64,000 bases of DNA from assembly GCA_965203635.1 (NCBI GenBank), contig OZ241903.1, forward strand, positions 3,224,001-3,288,000, written 5' to 3'. The notes beneath the pieces are model-generated. The model saw only the letters and a list, made by a program, of their open reading frames with translations. It searched no databases and had not been told where the DNA came from. A program made the position numbers and the translations under genes. Below are positions 40,758 through 49,532 of this stretch, piece by piece; position 1 is the stretch's first letter; each line of letters opens with the position of its first letter. This stretch comes from Aldehydirespirator sp965203635 (GTDB lineage Bacteria > Actinomycetota > Acidimicrobiia > Acidimicrobiales > Aldehydirespiratoraceae).

Positions 40758-41234
40758 ATGCCCGATGCTCACCATCTCTCGCAGGCCGCGCACGACCGGC
40801 TGAGCGCTGAGCTGCAGGAACTCAGTACCCGGGGCCGTATCGAGATAGCCGACAAGATCGAAGCCGCCCGCAAGCTGGGCGACCTGTCCGAGAACGGCGA
40901 CTACCACGCAGCCAAGGAAGAACAGGCCAAGCTGGAGGGCCGCATCGTCCATCTCACACGGATCCTGACCAACGCGGAGATCATCGACGCCGGCAATGGC
41001 AGCGACAGCGACTTCGGGGTGATACTGGGGTCGGTGGTCACCGTCCTGTACGACGGCGACGACGAGCCCGAGCGCTTCCTGGTCGGGGTGATCGAGGAGC
41101 GGCAGGACGATGTTGTCGTGGTGTCGCCGGGGTCACCGATGGGCGAGGCACTGCTGGGCGCGGCCGAGGGTGACGCGGTCGAGTTCGACTCTCCCGCCGG
41201 CCGGCAGAAGGTCACCGTCGTGGAGGTGTCCTAG
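40758..41234 (+). CDS. greA: Transcription elongation factor GreA
   Basis: A 158-residue GreA. The N-terminal coiled coil (SQAAHDRLSAELQELSTRGR, ARKLGDLSENGDYHAAKEEQ) carries the acidic tip DLSENGDYH, which stimulates transcript cleavage by stalled RNA polymerase. The C-terminal FKBP-like domain includes SVVTVLYDGDDEPERFLVGV and SPGSPMGEALLGAAEGD. A TAGATT at 40746-40751 lies 6 nt before the ATG, so the mRNA may be leaderless. It is divergent from leuB. Confidence 0.95.
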   Translation: MPDAHHLSQAAHDRLSAELQELSTRGRIEIADKIEAARKLGDLSENGDYHAAKEEQAKLEGRIVHLTRILTNAEIIDAGNGSDSDFGVILGSVVTVLYDGDDEPERFLVGVIEERQDDVVVVSPGSPMGEALLGAAEGDAVEFDSPAGRQKVTVVEVS

Positions 41235-41238
41235 ACCG

Positions 41239-41388
41239 GTGGACGCCGATCCGCCCCGCACGCTGCGGTGGGCGCGGATCGCCCTGGTGGTGGGCGCCCT
41301 GCTGCTGGGCATGGCCGTGACGCTGATGGTCTGGGATGCGGCGACCGATGATCCCCCACCGGCAGTGATCACCGGCCGCGACCAGTAG
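41239..41388 (+). CDS. Small single-pass membrane protein
   Basis: A 49-residue protein from GTG 41239, 4 nt after the greA stop. One membrane segment (WARIALVVGALLLGMAVTLM, about residues 11-30) is followed by an acidic Pro-rich tail (WDAATDDPPPAVITGRDQ). I do not recognise the family. Spacing to greA and to leuC (17 nt) supports a real gene in a greA-orf-leuCD transcript. Confidence 0.65.
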   Translation: MDADPPRTLRWARIALVVGALLLGMAVTLMVWDAATDDPPPAVITGRDQ

Positions 41389-41405
41389 TGCCGTAGGATC
41401 CAACT

Positions 41406-42812
41406 GTGAACGAGCCGCGGACGCTGAGCGAGAAGATCTGGGACCGCCACACGGTGGCCCGGGGCGGCGACGGCGAGCCCGACCTGCTCTACATCGACCT
41501 GCACCTGGTGCACGAAGTCACCTCGCCGCAGGCCTTCGACGGGCTGCGGCTGTCGGGGCGTGGCGTGCGCCGACCCGACCTGACGGTGGCCACCGAGGAC
41601 CACAACGTGCCCACCGCCGACGTCGACAAGCCCATTGCGGATGCGGTGAGCCGCACCCAGGTCGAGACCCTGCGCCGCAACGCGGACGAGTTCGGCATCA
41701 CCAACTACCCGATGGGCCACGCCAAGCAGGGCATCGTGCATGTGATCGGACCCGAGCAGGGTCTGACCCAGCCGGGCATGACAATCGTGTGCGGAGACTC
41801 GCACACCTCCACCCACGGTGCCTTCGGCGCCATCGCCTTCGGTATCGGCACCAGCGAAGTGGAGCATGTGCTGGCCACCCAGACCCTGCCCCAGATGCGG
41901 CCGGGCACCATGGCGGTGACCGTCGGGGGAACCCTGGCCTCCGGCTCCACCGCCAAGGACGTGATCCTGGCCATCATCGGCCGCATCGGCACCACCGGCG
42001 GCGTCGGACGGATCATCGAGTACCGGGGGCCGGTCATCGAGGCGCTGTCGATGGAGGGCCGCATGACAGTGTGCAACATGTCGATCGAGGCGGGCGCCAA
42101 GGCCGGACTGATCGCCCCCGACGACACGACCTTCGAGTACCTGCGGGGCCGCGAGCAGGCACCGGTGGGCGACCTGTGGGAGCAGGCGCTGGCCGACTGG
42201 CGCACTCTGACAACCGACGACGCGGCCTCCTTCGACATCGAGGTGACCCTCGACGGCGCCGACATCTCCCCCATGGTGACCTGGGGCACCAACCCCGCCC
42301 AGTCGGTCCCGCTGGAGGGTGCGGTGCCCGCCCCCGACAGCTTCGACGAACCGGCCCGGCGCGAAGCCGCGGTTCGGGCTCTCGACTACATGGGGCTCGC
42401 TCCGGAGACCCCGATTCGCGACATCCCGGTGGACACCGTGTTCATCGGGTCGTGCACGAACAGCCGCATCGAGGATCTGCGGGCCGCGGCGACGGTGGTG
42501 GCCGGCCGGCGGGTGGCCGACGGGGTGCGCACCCTGGTGGTGCCGGGCTCCGGCCGGGTCAAGGCCGAGGCCGAGGCCGAGGGCCTGCCTGAGATCTTCC
42601 GGGCAGCCGGCTTCGACTGGCGCGAGCCGGGCTGCTCCATGTGCCTGGCCATGAACCCCGACAAGCTGACCGTCGGGGAGCGGGCGGCCAGCACGTCGAA
42701 CCGCAACTTCGAGGGCCGCCAGGGCCGGGGCGGGCGCACCCATCTGGTGTCGCCCGCGGTGGCCGCGGCCACCGCCATAGCCGGTCGCTTCGCCGCTCCC
42801 GGGGACCTGTGA
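41406..42812 (+). CDS. leuC: 3-isopropylmalate dehydratase large subunit
   Basis: A 468-residue aconitase-family enzyme, GTG start at 41406. It begins TLSEKIWDRHTVARGGDGEP, with TVATEDHNVPT and VCGDSHTSTHGAFGAIAFGI. The [4Fe-4S] cysteines lie in FIGSCTNSRIEDLRAA and EPGCSMCLAMNPDKL, and the C-terminus has SNRNFEGRQGRGGRTHLVSP. With LeuD it isomerises 2- to 3-isopropylmalate. The TGA stop overlaps an ATG (TGATG) of a 13-codon ORF that leads into leuD. Confidence 0.96.
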   Translation: MNEPRTLSEKIWDRHTVARGGDGEPDLLYIDLHLVHEVTSPQAFDGLRLSGRGVRRPDLTVATEDHNVPTADVDKPIADAVSRTQVETLRRNADEFGITNYPMGHAKQGIVHVIGPEQGLTQPGMTIVCGDSHTSTHGAFGAIAFGIGTSEVEHVLATQTLPQMRPGTMAVTVGGTLASGSTAKDVILAIIGRIGTTGGVGRIIEYRGPVIEALSMEGRMTVCNMSIEAGAKAGLIAPDDTTFEYLRGREQAPVGDLWEQALADWRTLTTDDAASFDIEVTLDGADISPMVTWGTNPAQSVPLEGAVPAPDSFDEPARREAAVRALDYMGLAPETPIRDIPVDTVFIGSCTNSRIEDLRAAATVVAGRRVADGVRTLVVPGSGRVKAEAEAEGLPEIFRAAGFDWREPGCSMCLAMNPDKLTVGERAASTSNRNFEGRQGRGGRTHLVSPAVAAATAIAGRFAAPGDL

Positions 42813-42853
42813 TGAAGGCGAACCCGACATCCGTAGTCAGGTCGCGGCCATGA
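42812..42853 (+). CDS. 13-codon mini-ORF linking leuC and leuD
   Basis: ATG 42812 overlaps the leuC stop (TGATG), and the TGA at 42851-42853 overlaps the leuD ATG (ATGA). The peptide is MKANPTSVVRSRP. Its first ten bases ATGAAGGCGA equal the start of leuD. It is either a translational relay between the two subunits or a relic of a duplicated start. Confidence 0.35.
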   Translation: MKANPTSVVRSRP

Positions 42854-43443
42854 AGGCGACACGGGTGGTGACCGGCACCGCGGTGCCGCTGGACCGCAGC
42901 GACGTGGACACCGACCAGATCATCCCGTCGGACTGGCTCAAGCAGGTGTCGCGCACCGGCTTCGAGAAGGGCCTGTTCTCGGAGTGGCGCGACAGCCGAG
43001 ACTTCGTTCTCAACGACGAGCGCTATGCGGGGGCCACCATCCTGCTGGCCGGGACCAACTTCGGCACCGGCTCGTCGCGGGAGCACGCGGTGTGGGCCAT
43101 CCAGCAGTACGGGTTCGACGCGGTGATCAGCCCCCGCTTCGCCGACATATTCCGCAACAACTGCACCAAGAACGGGCTCGTCCCGGCCCAGATCCCGGCC
43201 GCGGCGGCCGCTGAGTTGATGGCCGCCGTGCAGGCTGAACCCAGCCTGGAGATCACCGTCGATGTGGAGCGGCTCACAGTGGAGGTGTCGGCCATCGGGT
43301 TCGAGGCCGGGTTCGGTATGGAGGCCTCCACCCAGCAGCGGTTCCTCGAGGGCCTCGACGACATCGGCCTGACTCTGCGCCACACCGGAGCCATCGACGA
43401 CTACGAGCGACGGCGTCTCTCCTGGCTGCCCGCAGTGGGGTAG
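42850..43443 (+). CDS. leuD: 3-isopropylmalate dehydratase small subunit
   Basis: A 197-residue swivel-domain subunit. Clear motifs are PLDRSDVDTDQIIPSDWLKQ, AGTNFGTGSSREHAVWAIQQ, YGFDAVISPRFADIFRNNC and KNGLVPAQIPAAAAAELM. The GTGSSREHA loop closes the active site of LeuC. Its length fits the bacterial family. It is reached by a short overlapping ORF after leuC. Confidence 0.96.
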   Translation: MKATRVVTGTAVPLDRSDVDTDQIIPSDWLKQVSRTGFEKGLFSEWRDSRDFVLNDERYAGATILLAGTNFGTGSSREHAVWAIQQYGFDAVISPRFADIFRNNCTKNGLVPAQIPAAAAAELMAAVQAEPSLEITVDVERLTVEVSAIGFEAGFGMEASTQQRFLEGLDDIGLTLRHTGAIDDYERRRLSWLPAVG

Positions 43444-43567
43444 CGGAGCCGTGTCCGAGGCCTCCGCTAGAACAGGAGCGAACTCGGGAACCACGACACA
43501 AGCAGGAGCGTCATACCTCCGAAGTCGAACCCGCGCCGACGGGCGCGCGACGAAAGGCCCTGCCGCC

Positions 43568-45844
43568 ATGCGCAAGATCCTCATCCTCGCCCTCAGCTTC
43601 CTGCTGGTAGCCGCTTCCTGCGGAGGCGACATCTCCAGGGGAGGGCCAGGGATCTCCGGCTCCGCCGAGCCTTCGACCGGCGCCGACGTCGACGCCGAGG
43701 CAAGCGCCGACACGCCCGACAGCATCGACGGCGCGGGCACTGTGATCGATCTCGAGCCCGACGACGTGGTGCTCACCGCTGGTCTGGTCCGCTTCGACGA
43801 CTGCGACACGCTGCTCGACCACCTCCACGCCGAGTACTCGGCCAGGGTGGGGCCGTGGGGATTCGACCAGGGCGGCTGGTTCGGTCCCGTGGGCGCACGT
43901 CGCGGCGGAGACCTGGAAATGGCCGAGGCGGCCATGGCCGACGACGATGACGGGGCTGCGAGCGCGGCCCCCGTCGAGGGCGTGGACTTCTCGGGCACGA
44001 ACGTCCAGGAGGCGGGGGTGGACGAGGCCGACATCGTCAAGACCGACGGCCGCAGGATCTTCACCCTGTCCTCGGGTCGGCTGGTGGTGGTCGACGCGGC
44101 CGGTCGCCACACCGTGGGCTCGGTTGCGGTGGCCGAGGGATGGGGACGGGAGTTGTTCAGCGACGGAGACAGCCTGCTGCTGATCACCCGCTCCCACAGC
44201 GAATCGGGCGACGGCTCCGAGACCGTGCTCCAGCGCATCGACGTGAGCGGCGCGCCCCGGATCATCGAGACCCTCAGGGTGCAGAGCAACTACATCAGCG
44301 CCCGCAGCGTGGGCGGCAACGCCCGGGTCATCCTGCGCTACGACCCCCAGTGGAACTTCCCGTTCGTGTTCCCCCAGAACGAGTCCGCCACCGACGTGGC
44401 CGAGACGGCCAACCGGGCCGCCGTGCTCAACTCCACCCTCGACGACTGGCTGCCCCACTACACGCTCGGAACGGCCGACAGCTCGACGGGATCGCTGATG
44501 GTGCCCTGCGACGATGTGCACGCCCCGTCGGTGTTCTCGGGCTTCGGGGTCACCACCGTGATCAGCGTGCCCATCGGCGGTGACTTCGACCCGTCGTCAT
44601 CCACCGCGGTCATGGCTCCCGGCGACACCGTCTACGCGTCGACCGGGTCGCTGTACGTGGCCACCACCCGCTGGATCGACTCCGATGACTTCGGAGACGA
44701 CGACGACTGGAACGAGGATCTCTGGCGGGATGCCTGGCAGGAGCGCCGCACCAGCGTCCACCGCTTCGACATCAGCGGCGACGCGGCCGTCTACACGTCA
44801 TCCGGGGAGGTTCTGGGCGTGATCCGCAACCAGTTCTCGCTGTCGGAGCACAACGGCTACCTGCGCATCGTGACCACCGTCGGCGACCCGTGGGGAGAGG
44901 AGTCCGAGAGCCAGGTGCGGGTGCTGAGCACCGACGGCGACGTCCTGGCGGAGGTCGGCAGCGTGGGCGACATCGGCCGCGGCGAGAACGTCCAGTCGGT
45001 GCGCTTCGTGGGCGACGTGGGCTATGTCGTGACGTTCCGCCAGATCGATCCCTTCTACACCATCGACCTGTCGGACCCGACCGACCCCCGGATCCTGGGA
45101 GAGCTGAAGATCCCCGGCTTCTCCAGCTACCTGCACCCCATCAGCGACACGCTGGTGCTGGGGGTGGGATCCGACGCCGACGACGAGGGCCGTGTCACCG
45201 GGGCCAAGGTGTCGCTGTTCGACGTCAGCGACCTGACCGAACCCCTGGAAGTGGCGGTGTGGACCGCGCCCGACGGCTGGAACGACGTCGGCTGGGACCA
45301 CCGGGCCTTCCTGTGGTGGGCGCCCGAGGAGTTGGCCGTCATCCCGGTCACGGTGTGGAACGAGTGGTCCGGTGCAGTCGTGCTACGGGTCACCGACGGA
45401 ACGATCACGGAGGTGGGACGGGTCGACCACCAGATCGAGGGCGAGCAGCCCGGCCGGACCGACTGCCGCAAGCTCACCCCCGCGGATCTGCCGTCGACCG
45501 ACATGGAGGACTTCACCAGCGAGATCGAGTACATGATCTCCGACGACTACACCGCGGTGCTGGCCTGCGAGGCCGGCGAGGCCGGCATGACCGGCTTCGA
45601 GTGCTACCCCGAGCCGTTCTTCGTGGACGAGGCCGAGCGGCTGGGCCTGCTCCGGGGCGGTGAATCGGTCTCGATCTGCTGGCCCAGCGACTCGCCCGAC
45701 GTGATCGTGCGCAGCATCGTGATCGGCGACGAGTTGTGGACGCTGGGCTTCAAGGGCTGGGGCTCCTTCGACGGCCAGGCCCCTGCCCGGCTCCATGTGA
45801 ACGACCTCCAGACCTTGGCGAGGCTGGCTGCCCTGAAGCTGTAG
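43568..45844 (+). CDS. Secreted beta-propeller lipoprotein (Beta_propel family)
   Basis: A 758-residue protein from ATG 43568. It has a lipobox (SFLLVAASCGGD) and an acidic linker. The family signature is clear: SGTNVQEAGVDEADIVKTDG then RRIFTLSSGRLVVVD (about residues 135-175), and later blades such as YSLSEHNGYLRIVTT-like FSLSEHNGYLRIVTTVG, VRFVGDVGYVVTFRQIDPFY and LSDPTDPRILGELKIPGF. The last part has five Cys residues (DCRKLTP, LACEAGE, FECYPEP, SICWPSD). Such proteins are extracytoplasmic and of unknown function. The gene begins a new unit 124 nt after leuD. Confidence 0.88.
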   Translation: MRKILILALSFLLVAASCGGDISRGGPGISGSAEPSTGADVDAEASADTPDSIDGAGTVIDLEPDDVVLTAGLVRFDDCDTLLDHLHAEYSARVGPWGFDQGGWFGPVGARRGGDLEMAEAAMADDDDGAASAAPVEGVDFSGTNVQEAGVDEADIVKTDGRRIFTLSSGRLVVVDAAGRHTVGSVAVAEGWGRELFSDGDSLLLITRSHSESGDGSETVLQRIDVSGAPRIIETLRVQSNYISARSVGGNARVILRYDPQWNFPFVFPQNESATDVAETANRAAVLNSTLDDWLPHYTLGTADSSTGSLMVPCDDVHAPSVFSGFGVTTVISVPIGGDFDPSSSTAVMAPGDTVYASTGSLYVATTRWIDSDDFGDDDDWNEDLWRDAWQERRTSVHRFDISGDAAVYTSSGEVLGVIRNQFSLSEHNGYLRIVTTVGDPWGEESESQVRVLSTDGDVLAEVGSVGDIGRGENVQSVRFVGDVGYVVTFRQIDPFYTIDLSDPTDPRILGELKIPGFSSYLHPISDTLVLGVGSDADDEGRVTGAKVSLFDVSDLTEPLEVAVWTAPDGWNDVGWDHRAFLWWAPEELAVIPVTVWNEWSGAVVLRVTDGTITEVGRVDHQIEGEQPGRTDCRKLTPADLPSTDMEDFTSEIEYMISDDYTAVLACEAGEAGMTGFECYPEPFFVDEAERLGLLRGGESVSICWPSDSPDVIVRSIVIGDELWTLGFKGWGSFDGQAPARLHVNDLQTLARLAALKL

Positions 45845-45887
45845 AACGCACGCGAGCATCCGACAGGCGGATCGCTAGGCTGTCGGC

Positions 45888-46148
45888 ATGTCGCGCCTGC
45901 TGGCTCGGGCCATCCGTCTGGTGAAGATCGGCGCTGTCGCGGGTGCCGTCGTGGGCGTGGGTCGCCTGGTCATGCAGCGCCGGCGCCGGTCCCAGATGGA
46001 CGAGTCGTCATGGCCCACCATTGCCGAGACGGCGGCCCAGAACGGCCAGCCGGTGGACGATCAGGCCGGCGACGCCGACACTGACCACGCGGACGCGCCT
46101 GCCGAGGACGGTGACGGCTCCAGCGCCGAGGAAGTCGACAAGGACTGA
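45888..46148 (+). CDS. Small membrane protein with acidic tail
   Basis: An 86-residue protein. A hydrophobic stretch (AIRLVKIGAVAGAVVGVGRL, about 8-27) is flanked by Arg clusters (MQRRRRSQ), followed by an acidic C-terminal tail (about 40 residues, many Asp and Glu). The basic flank suggests a cytoplasmic tail. No family recognised. It lies 43 nt after the beta-propeller gene on the same strand. Confidence 0.6.
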   Translation: MSRLLARAIRLVKIGAVAGAVVGVGRLVMQRRRRSQMDESSWPTIAETAAQNGQPVDDQAGDADTDHADAPAEDGDGSSAEEVDKD

Positions 46149-46153
46149 TTTCC

Positions 46154-46209
46154 AGCCGAATTGGCAGCGGGGAGCGCCGGTTTCGGCATCGGCTGCTGCC
46201 AATTCGGCT
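46154..46209. terminator. Perfect 15-bp inverted repeat between convergent genes
   Basis: AGCCGAATTGGCAGC (46154-46168) is repeated inverted as GCTGCCAATTCGGCT (46195-46209), with a 26-nt loop. It sits between convergent genes ending at 46148 and 46208 and contains part of the S9 peptidase stop. The inner arms GAATTGGCAGC / GCTGCCAATTC recur in the 47-bp hairpins at 52383-52500. Confidence 0.7.
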
Positions 46210-48196
46210 ACAGGCCGCTGATCTCCAGGTCGGGGAGGCGATCGGCAGGCGTGAAGCCGAGGACCCGGCCGAAGAAAGCCAGTTCGGCCTCTAGGGCGGC
46301 AACGATGTTGTTGGCGCTGCGGAAGCCGTGCTGCTCACCCTCGAAGAGCAGGTAGGCCACCGGCACACCCTTGTCCTTGAGGGCCTCGACGATCATCTCG
46401 GCCTGGGCGGGGGGCACGATCTCGTCCTCGTCGCCCTGGAGCACGATCATCGGGGCGTCGAAGCCGTCGAGGTGGTGGATCGGGGAACGAGCGACGTAGA
46501 CGTCCCTGGCCTCCGGGTAGGGGCCGACGAGGCGGTCGAGGTATCGGGACTCGAACTTGTGGGTGTCGGCGGCCAGAGCCTCCAGGTCGGCGATGCCGTA
46601 GCGGCTGGCCCCGGCCGCGAACGTGTCGTGGAGGGCCAGCGCAGCCAGCACGGTGAAGCCGCCCGCGCTCCCGCCCCGGATGATCAGCCGTTGAGGCTCG
46701 ACGTCGCCCCGGTCGGCCAGGAACCGGGCCGCGGCCACGCAGTCCTCCACGTCGGCCACGCCCCAGGCACCGTCCAGGGCCCGCCGGTAGCTGCGCCCGT
46801 AGCCGGTGGAGCCCCGGTAGTCCACGTCGACCACCGCGATCCCCCGGGAGGTCCAGAACACGACACCCAGCTGGAGTTGGCGGCGGGCTGCGGCCGTGGG
46901 CCCTCCGTGGGCGGTGACCAGCAGCGGCGGACGATCGCCGACCGGGCCGGCACAGGCCGGGTTGGCGGGCGGGTAGTACAGGGCGTGGGCCACCGCGGAT
47001 CCGTCTCCACCGGTCGGGAAGGTGATGGCTTCGGGCTCGATCAGCAGGCCCGCGCCGAGGCCCAGCTCCCGCGCCGTACGCACCGCGCTGCGGCCGGCGC
47101 GGCCGTCGCTGTCGATTCGCACCACCGCGACCTCAGGTTCGTGCCGGTAGCCGGCACCCGAGTAAGCCAGCACCGCGGCGCCGTCCGGGGCGTTGCGGGC
47201 GATGGTCAGTGACGACATCGACGAGTCGATCACCCGGACGGCGCGGCCGTCCACCAGGATCTGGTCGCCTGCGGGCATCCCGGCCACGGCGGCCACCGTC
47301 CCGCCGGCCGCCGCCCAGCGCTGCATTCCGAAGACCCAGGGCGGGGTGGCCACATCGAAGTCGCCCACGACGACCGGCAGCATCGATCCGTCGTCCAGGC
47401 TCACCTCGTAGAGACCCCACCAGTCGTCGTGGTCGCTGCATACCATCAACCTCGGTTCCGCGCCGGCGGCGCCGGGATCCCAGCCGGGCTCGCACAGGCT
47501 GCGGTCCCCGCCCCGGCCCAGGACCTGCACCTCCGCGCCCATCTCGGCGTCACCGAGTTCGTGGACGTGCAGCCGGGTGGCGTCCCACGGCATGTTCGGA
47601 TGGTCCCATGAGATCCAGGCCAGCATCGATCCGTCGGGCGACAACCGGGGCGTCATCACGAAGTCGGATCCCGACCACAACGGAACTACTCGCTGGGACC
47701 CGTCGGTGGCCACTGCCACCAGCTCGTTGGCCGGCTCGCCGCCGGCACCGTGGCGCTCTTGAACGCACACGCTCCAGCGGCCGTCCGGCGTGACCCGCCC
47801 GTCGGCGTACCGCCACGCTCGCGGTTCGGGCGGCTCAGCAGTCAGCAGCAGGGGCTTGGCGCCCGGATGATCGATTCTCCGGAGCCGCTGGTCGGCGAAC
47901 TCGACGTAGTAGAGCGACCCATCGTGCGGCCACCAGGATCCGCCGCCGTACTCGTGCACTCGGGTGCGGACGTTGGCATCCGGTGGCGTGACCTCCTGAG
48001 ACTCGCCGCCGCCGAGGTCGCGACGCATCACCGCGGTGCGACCACCCTCGTCAGGGCGGTTCTCGGCCCACCACAGCACCCAGGGCCGGACCGGATCGGC
48101 GATCACCTCGGAGATCCCCGCAGCTCCCTGCACCAGGCACGCGGCGGTGACCGGGGACGGCCACTCCCCGAAAGGCACGACTGCCGGGTCGGGCAT
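46208..48196 (-). CDS. S9-family prolyl oligopeptidase-like serine peptidase
   Basis: A 662-residue protein from ATG 48196, sharing a base with the upstream aminotransferase stop (TGATG). The N-terminal propeller-like half (WWPHDGSLYYVEFADQRLRR and similar blades) is followed by an alpha/beta hydrolase: VVDVDYRGSTGYGRSYRRAL, nucleophile Ser in IIRGGSAGGFTVLAALAL (near 510), Asp in LQGDEDEIVPPAQAE (near 590) and His in FEGEQHGFRSANN (near 620). Probably a cytoplasmic dipeptidyl- or acylaminoacyl-peptidase; no signal peptide was seen. Confidence 0.92.
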   Translation of the reverse strand: MPDPAVVPFGEWPSPVTAACLVQGAAGISEVIADPVRPWVLWWAENRPDEGGRTAVMRRDLGGGESQEVTPPDANVRTRVHEYGGGSWWPHDGSLYYVEFADQRLRRIDHPGAKPLLLTAEPPEPRAWRYADGRVTPDGRWSVCVQERHGAGGEPANELVAVATDGSQRVVPLWSGSDFVMTPRLSPDGSMLAWISWDHPNMPWDATRLHVHELGDAEMGAEVQVLGRGGDRSLCEPGWDPGAAGAEPRLMVCSDHDDWWGLYEVSLDDGSMLPVVVGDFDVATPPWVFGMQRWAAAGGTVAAVAGMPAGDQILVDGRAVRVIDSSMSSLTIARNAPDGAAVLAYSGAGYRHEPEVAVVRIDSDGRAGRSAVRTARELGLGAGLLIEPEAITFPTGGDGSAVAHALYYPPANPACAGPVGDRPPLLVTAHGGPTAAARRQLQLGVVFWTSRGIAVVDVDYRGSTGYGRSYRRALDGAWGVADVEDCVAAARFLADRGDVEPQRLIIRGGSAGGFTVLAALALHDTFAAGASRYGIADLEALAADTHKFESRYLDRLVGPYPEARDVYVARSPIHHLDGFDAPMIVLQGDEDEIVPPAQAEMIVEALKDKGVPVAYLLFEGEQHGFRSANNIVAALEAELAFFGRVLGFTPADRLPDLEISGL

Positions 48197-49398
48197 CAGC
48201 CTCCGCCCAGCAGGTCGACCATCCGGCCCACTCCCTCGCCCAAGTCGTCGTCGCCGAGGGCGAACGACAGCCGCAGCCCGCCGCCGGCGCCGAAGGCCTC
48301 TCCGGGGACGACCGCCACCTTGGCCCGATCCAGCAGCAGGTCGGCCAGCTCCAAGGTGGTCGCCGGTCTGACGCCGCCGTAATCGCGGCCCAGCAGGCCG
48401 GTGGCGTCGGGATAGGCGTAGAAGGCACCCTCGGGCTCGGGGCAGACCAGCCCCTCGATCCCGCTCAGCAGGCGGTACATGGTCTGGCGCCGCCGGTCGA
48501 AATGGCGGCGCATCTCCACCACCGCGTCGAGGGGGCCCGACACCGCGGCCAGCGCCGCGGCCTGGGCCACGTTGCACACATTGGACGTGCAGTGGGACTG
48601 GAGATTGCGGGCCGCGGTCATGGCGTCGGAAGGTCCCATCATCCAGCCCACCCGCCAGCCGGTCATGGCGTAGGTCTTGGCCACACCGTTGAGCACGATG
48701 CAGCGGTCGCGCAGCTCGGGAACCACCACCGGCATGGAATGGTGCTGAGCGTCACCGTAGGTGAGGTGCTCGTAGATCTCGTCGGTGAGCACCCAGACGC
48801 CGTGCTCCGCGGCCCAGCGGCCGATCTGCTCGATCTCCGAGCGGGGGTAGACGGCGCCGGTCGGGTTGGAAGGCGACACGAAGATCAGCGCCTTGGTCCG
48901 GGGGGTTCTGGCCGCCTCCAGCTGGTCGACGCTCACCCGGAAGCCGCTCGCGGCGGTGGCCAGAACGGGCACGGCCACGCCGCCGGAGAGGGCTATCGGC
49001 TCGGGATAGGTCGTCCAGTAGGGGGTGGGCAGCAGCACCTCGTCGCCCGCGTCGACCACGGCGGCGATGGCGTTGTACACCGCGTGCTTGCCGCCGTTGG
49101 TGACCAGCACGTCGGCCGGGTCGACCTCCAGGCCCGAGTCGCGCCGGGTCTTGACCGCCACCGCCTCGCGGAGATCCTCCAGGCCGCCGACGGGGGTGTA
49201 CTTGTGGTGCTGGGGATCGCGGCACGCGGCCGCGGCCGCCTCCACGATGTGGGCGGGCGTGGGGAAGTCGGGCTCGCCCGCGCCGAAGCTGATGACCCGC
49301 TCGCCGGCGGCCCGCAGCGCCCTGGCCTTGGCCGTGACCGCCAGGGTGGCCGAAGGGGCGATCGCCCCGACCCGCCTTGAGATCCGCTCGCTCGTCAT
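48196..49398 (-). CDS. Class I/II aminotransferase, aspartate aminotransferase-like
   Basis: A 400-residue PLP enzyme, ATG 49398. It starts RISRRVGAIAPSATLAVTAK, with ISFGAGEPDFPTPAHIVEAA, HKYTPVGGLEDLREAVA, VSPSNPTGAVYP and the PLP lysine in LNGVAKTYAMTGWRVGWMMG (near 239). Binding Arg in GGLRLSFALGDDD is typical of the AspB-like Igamma subgroup. It probably converts aspartate/2-oxoglutarate, but prephenate or other amino acids are possible. It is translationally coupled to the S9 peptidase and divergent from serC. Confidence 0.88.
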   Translation of the reverse strand: MTSERISRRVGAIAPSATLAVTAKARALRAAGERVISFGAGEPDFPTPAHIVEAAAAACRDPQHHKYTPVGGLEDLREAVAVKTRRDSGLEVDPADVLVTNGGKHAVYNAIAAVVDAGDEVLLPTPYWTTYPEPIALSGGVAVPVLATAASGFRVSVDQLEAARTPRTKALIFVSPSNPTGAVYPRSEIEQIGRWAAEHGVWVLTDEIYEHLTYGDAQHHSMPVVVPELRDRCIVLNGVAKTYAMTGWRVGWMMGPSDAMTAARNLQSHCTSNVCNVAQAAALAAVSGPLDAVVEMRRHFDRRRQTMYRLLSGIEGLVCPEPEGAFYAYPDATGLLGRDYGGVRPATTLELADLLLDRAKVAVVPGEAFGAGGGLRLSFALGDDDLGEGVGRMVDLLGGG

Positions 49399-49532
49399 GG
49401 CCGCGAGCGTACCGGTGAGAGGCCATGCCAATTGGGAGCAGCCTCGGACGCTTGAAGCTCCAGCACAATCTGTCGATCTTGCGCGTGGCGATGACGTGGA
49501 GCGGGGCTCGCGGGATGCCAGACTTCCGGGCG

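Noticed and set aside
48196..48577. An upstream extension of the S9 peptidase to 48577
   Set aside because: It overlaps the aminotransferase and lacks peptidase features; ATG 48196 is coupled to the aminotransferase stop.
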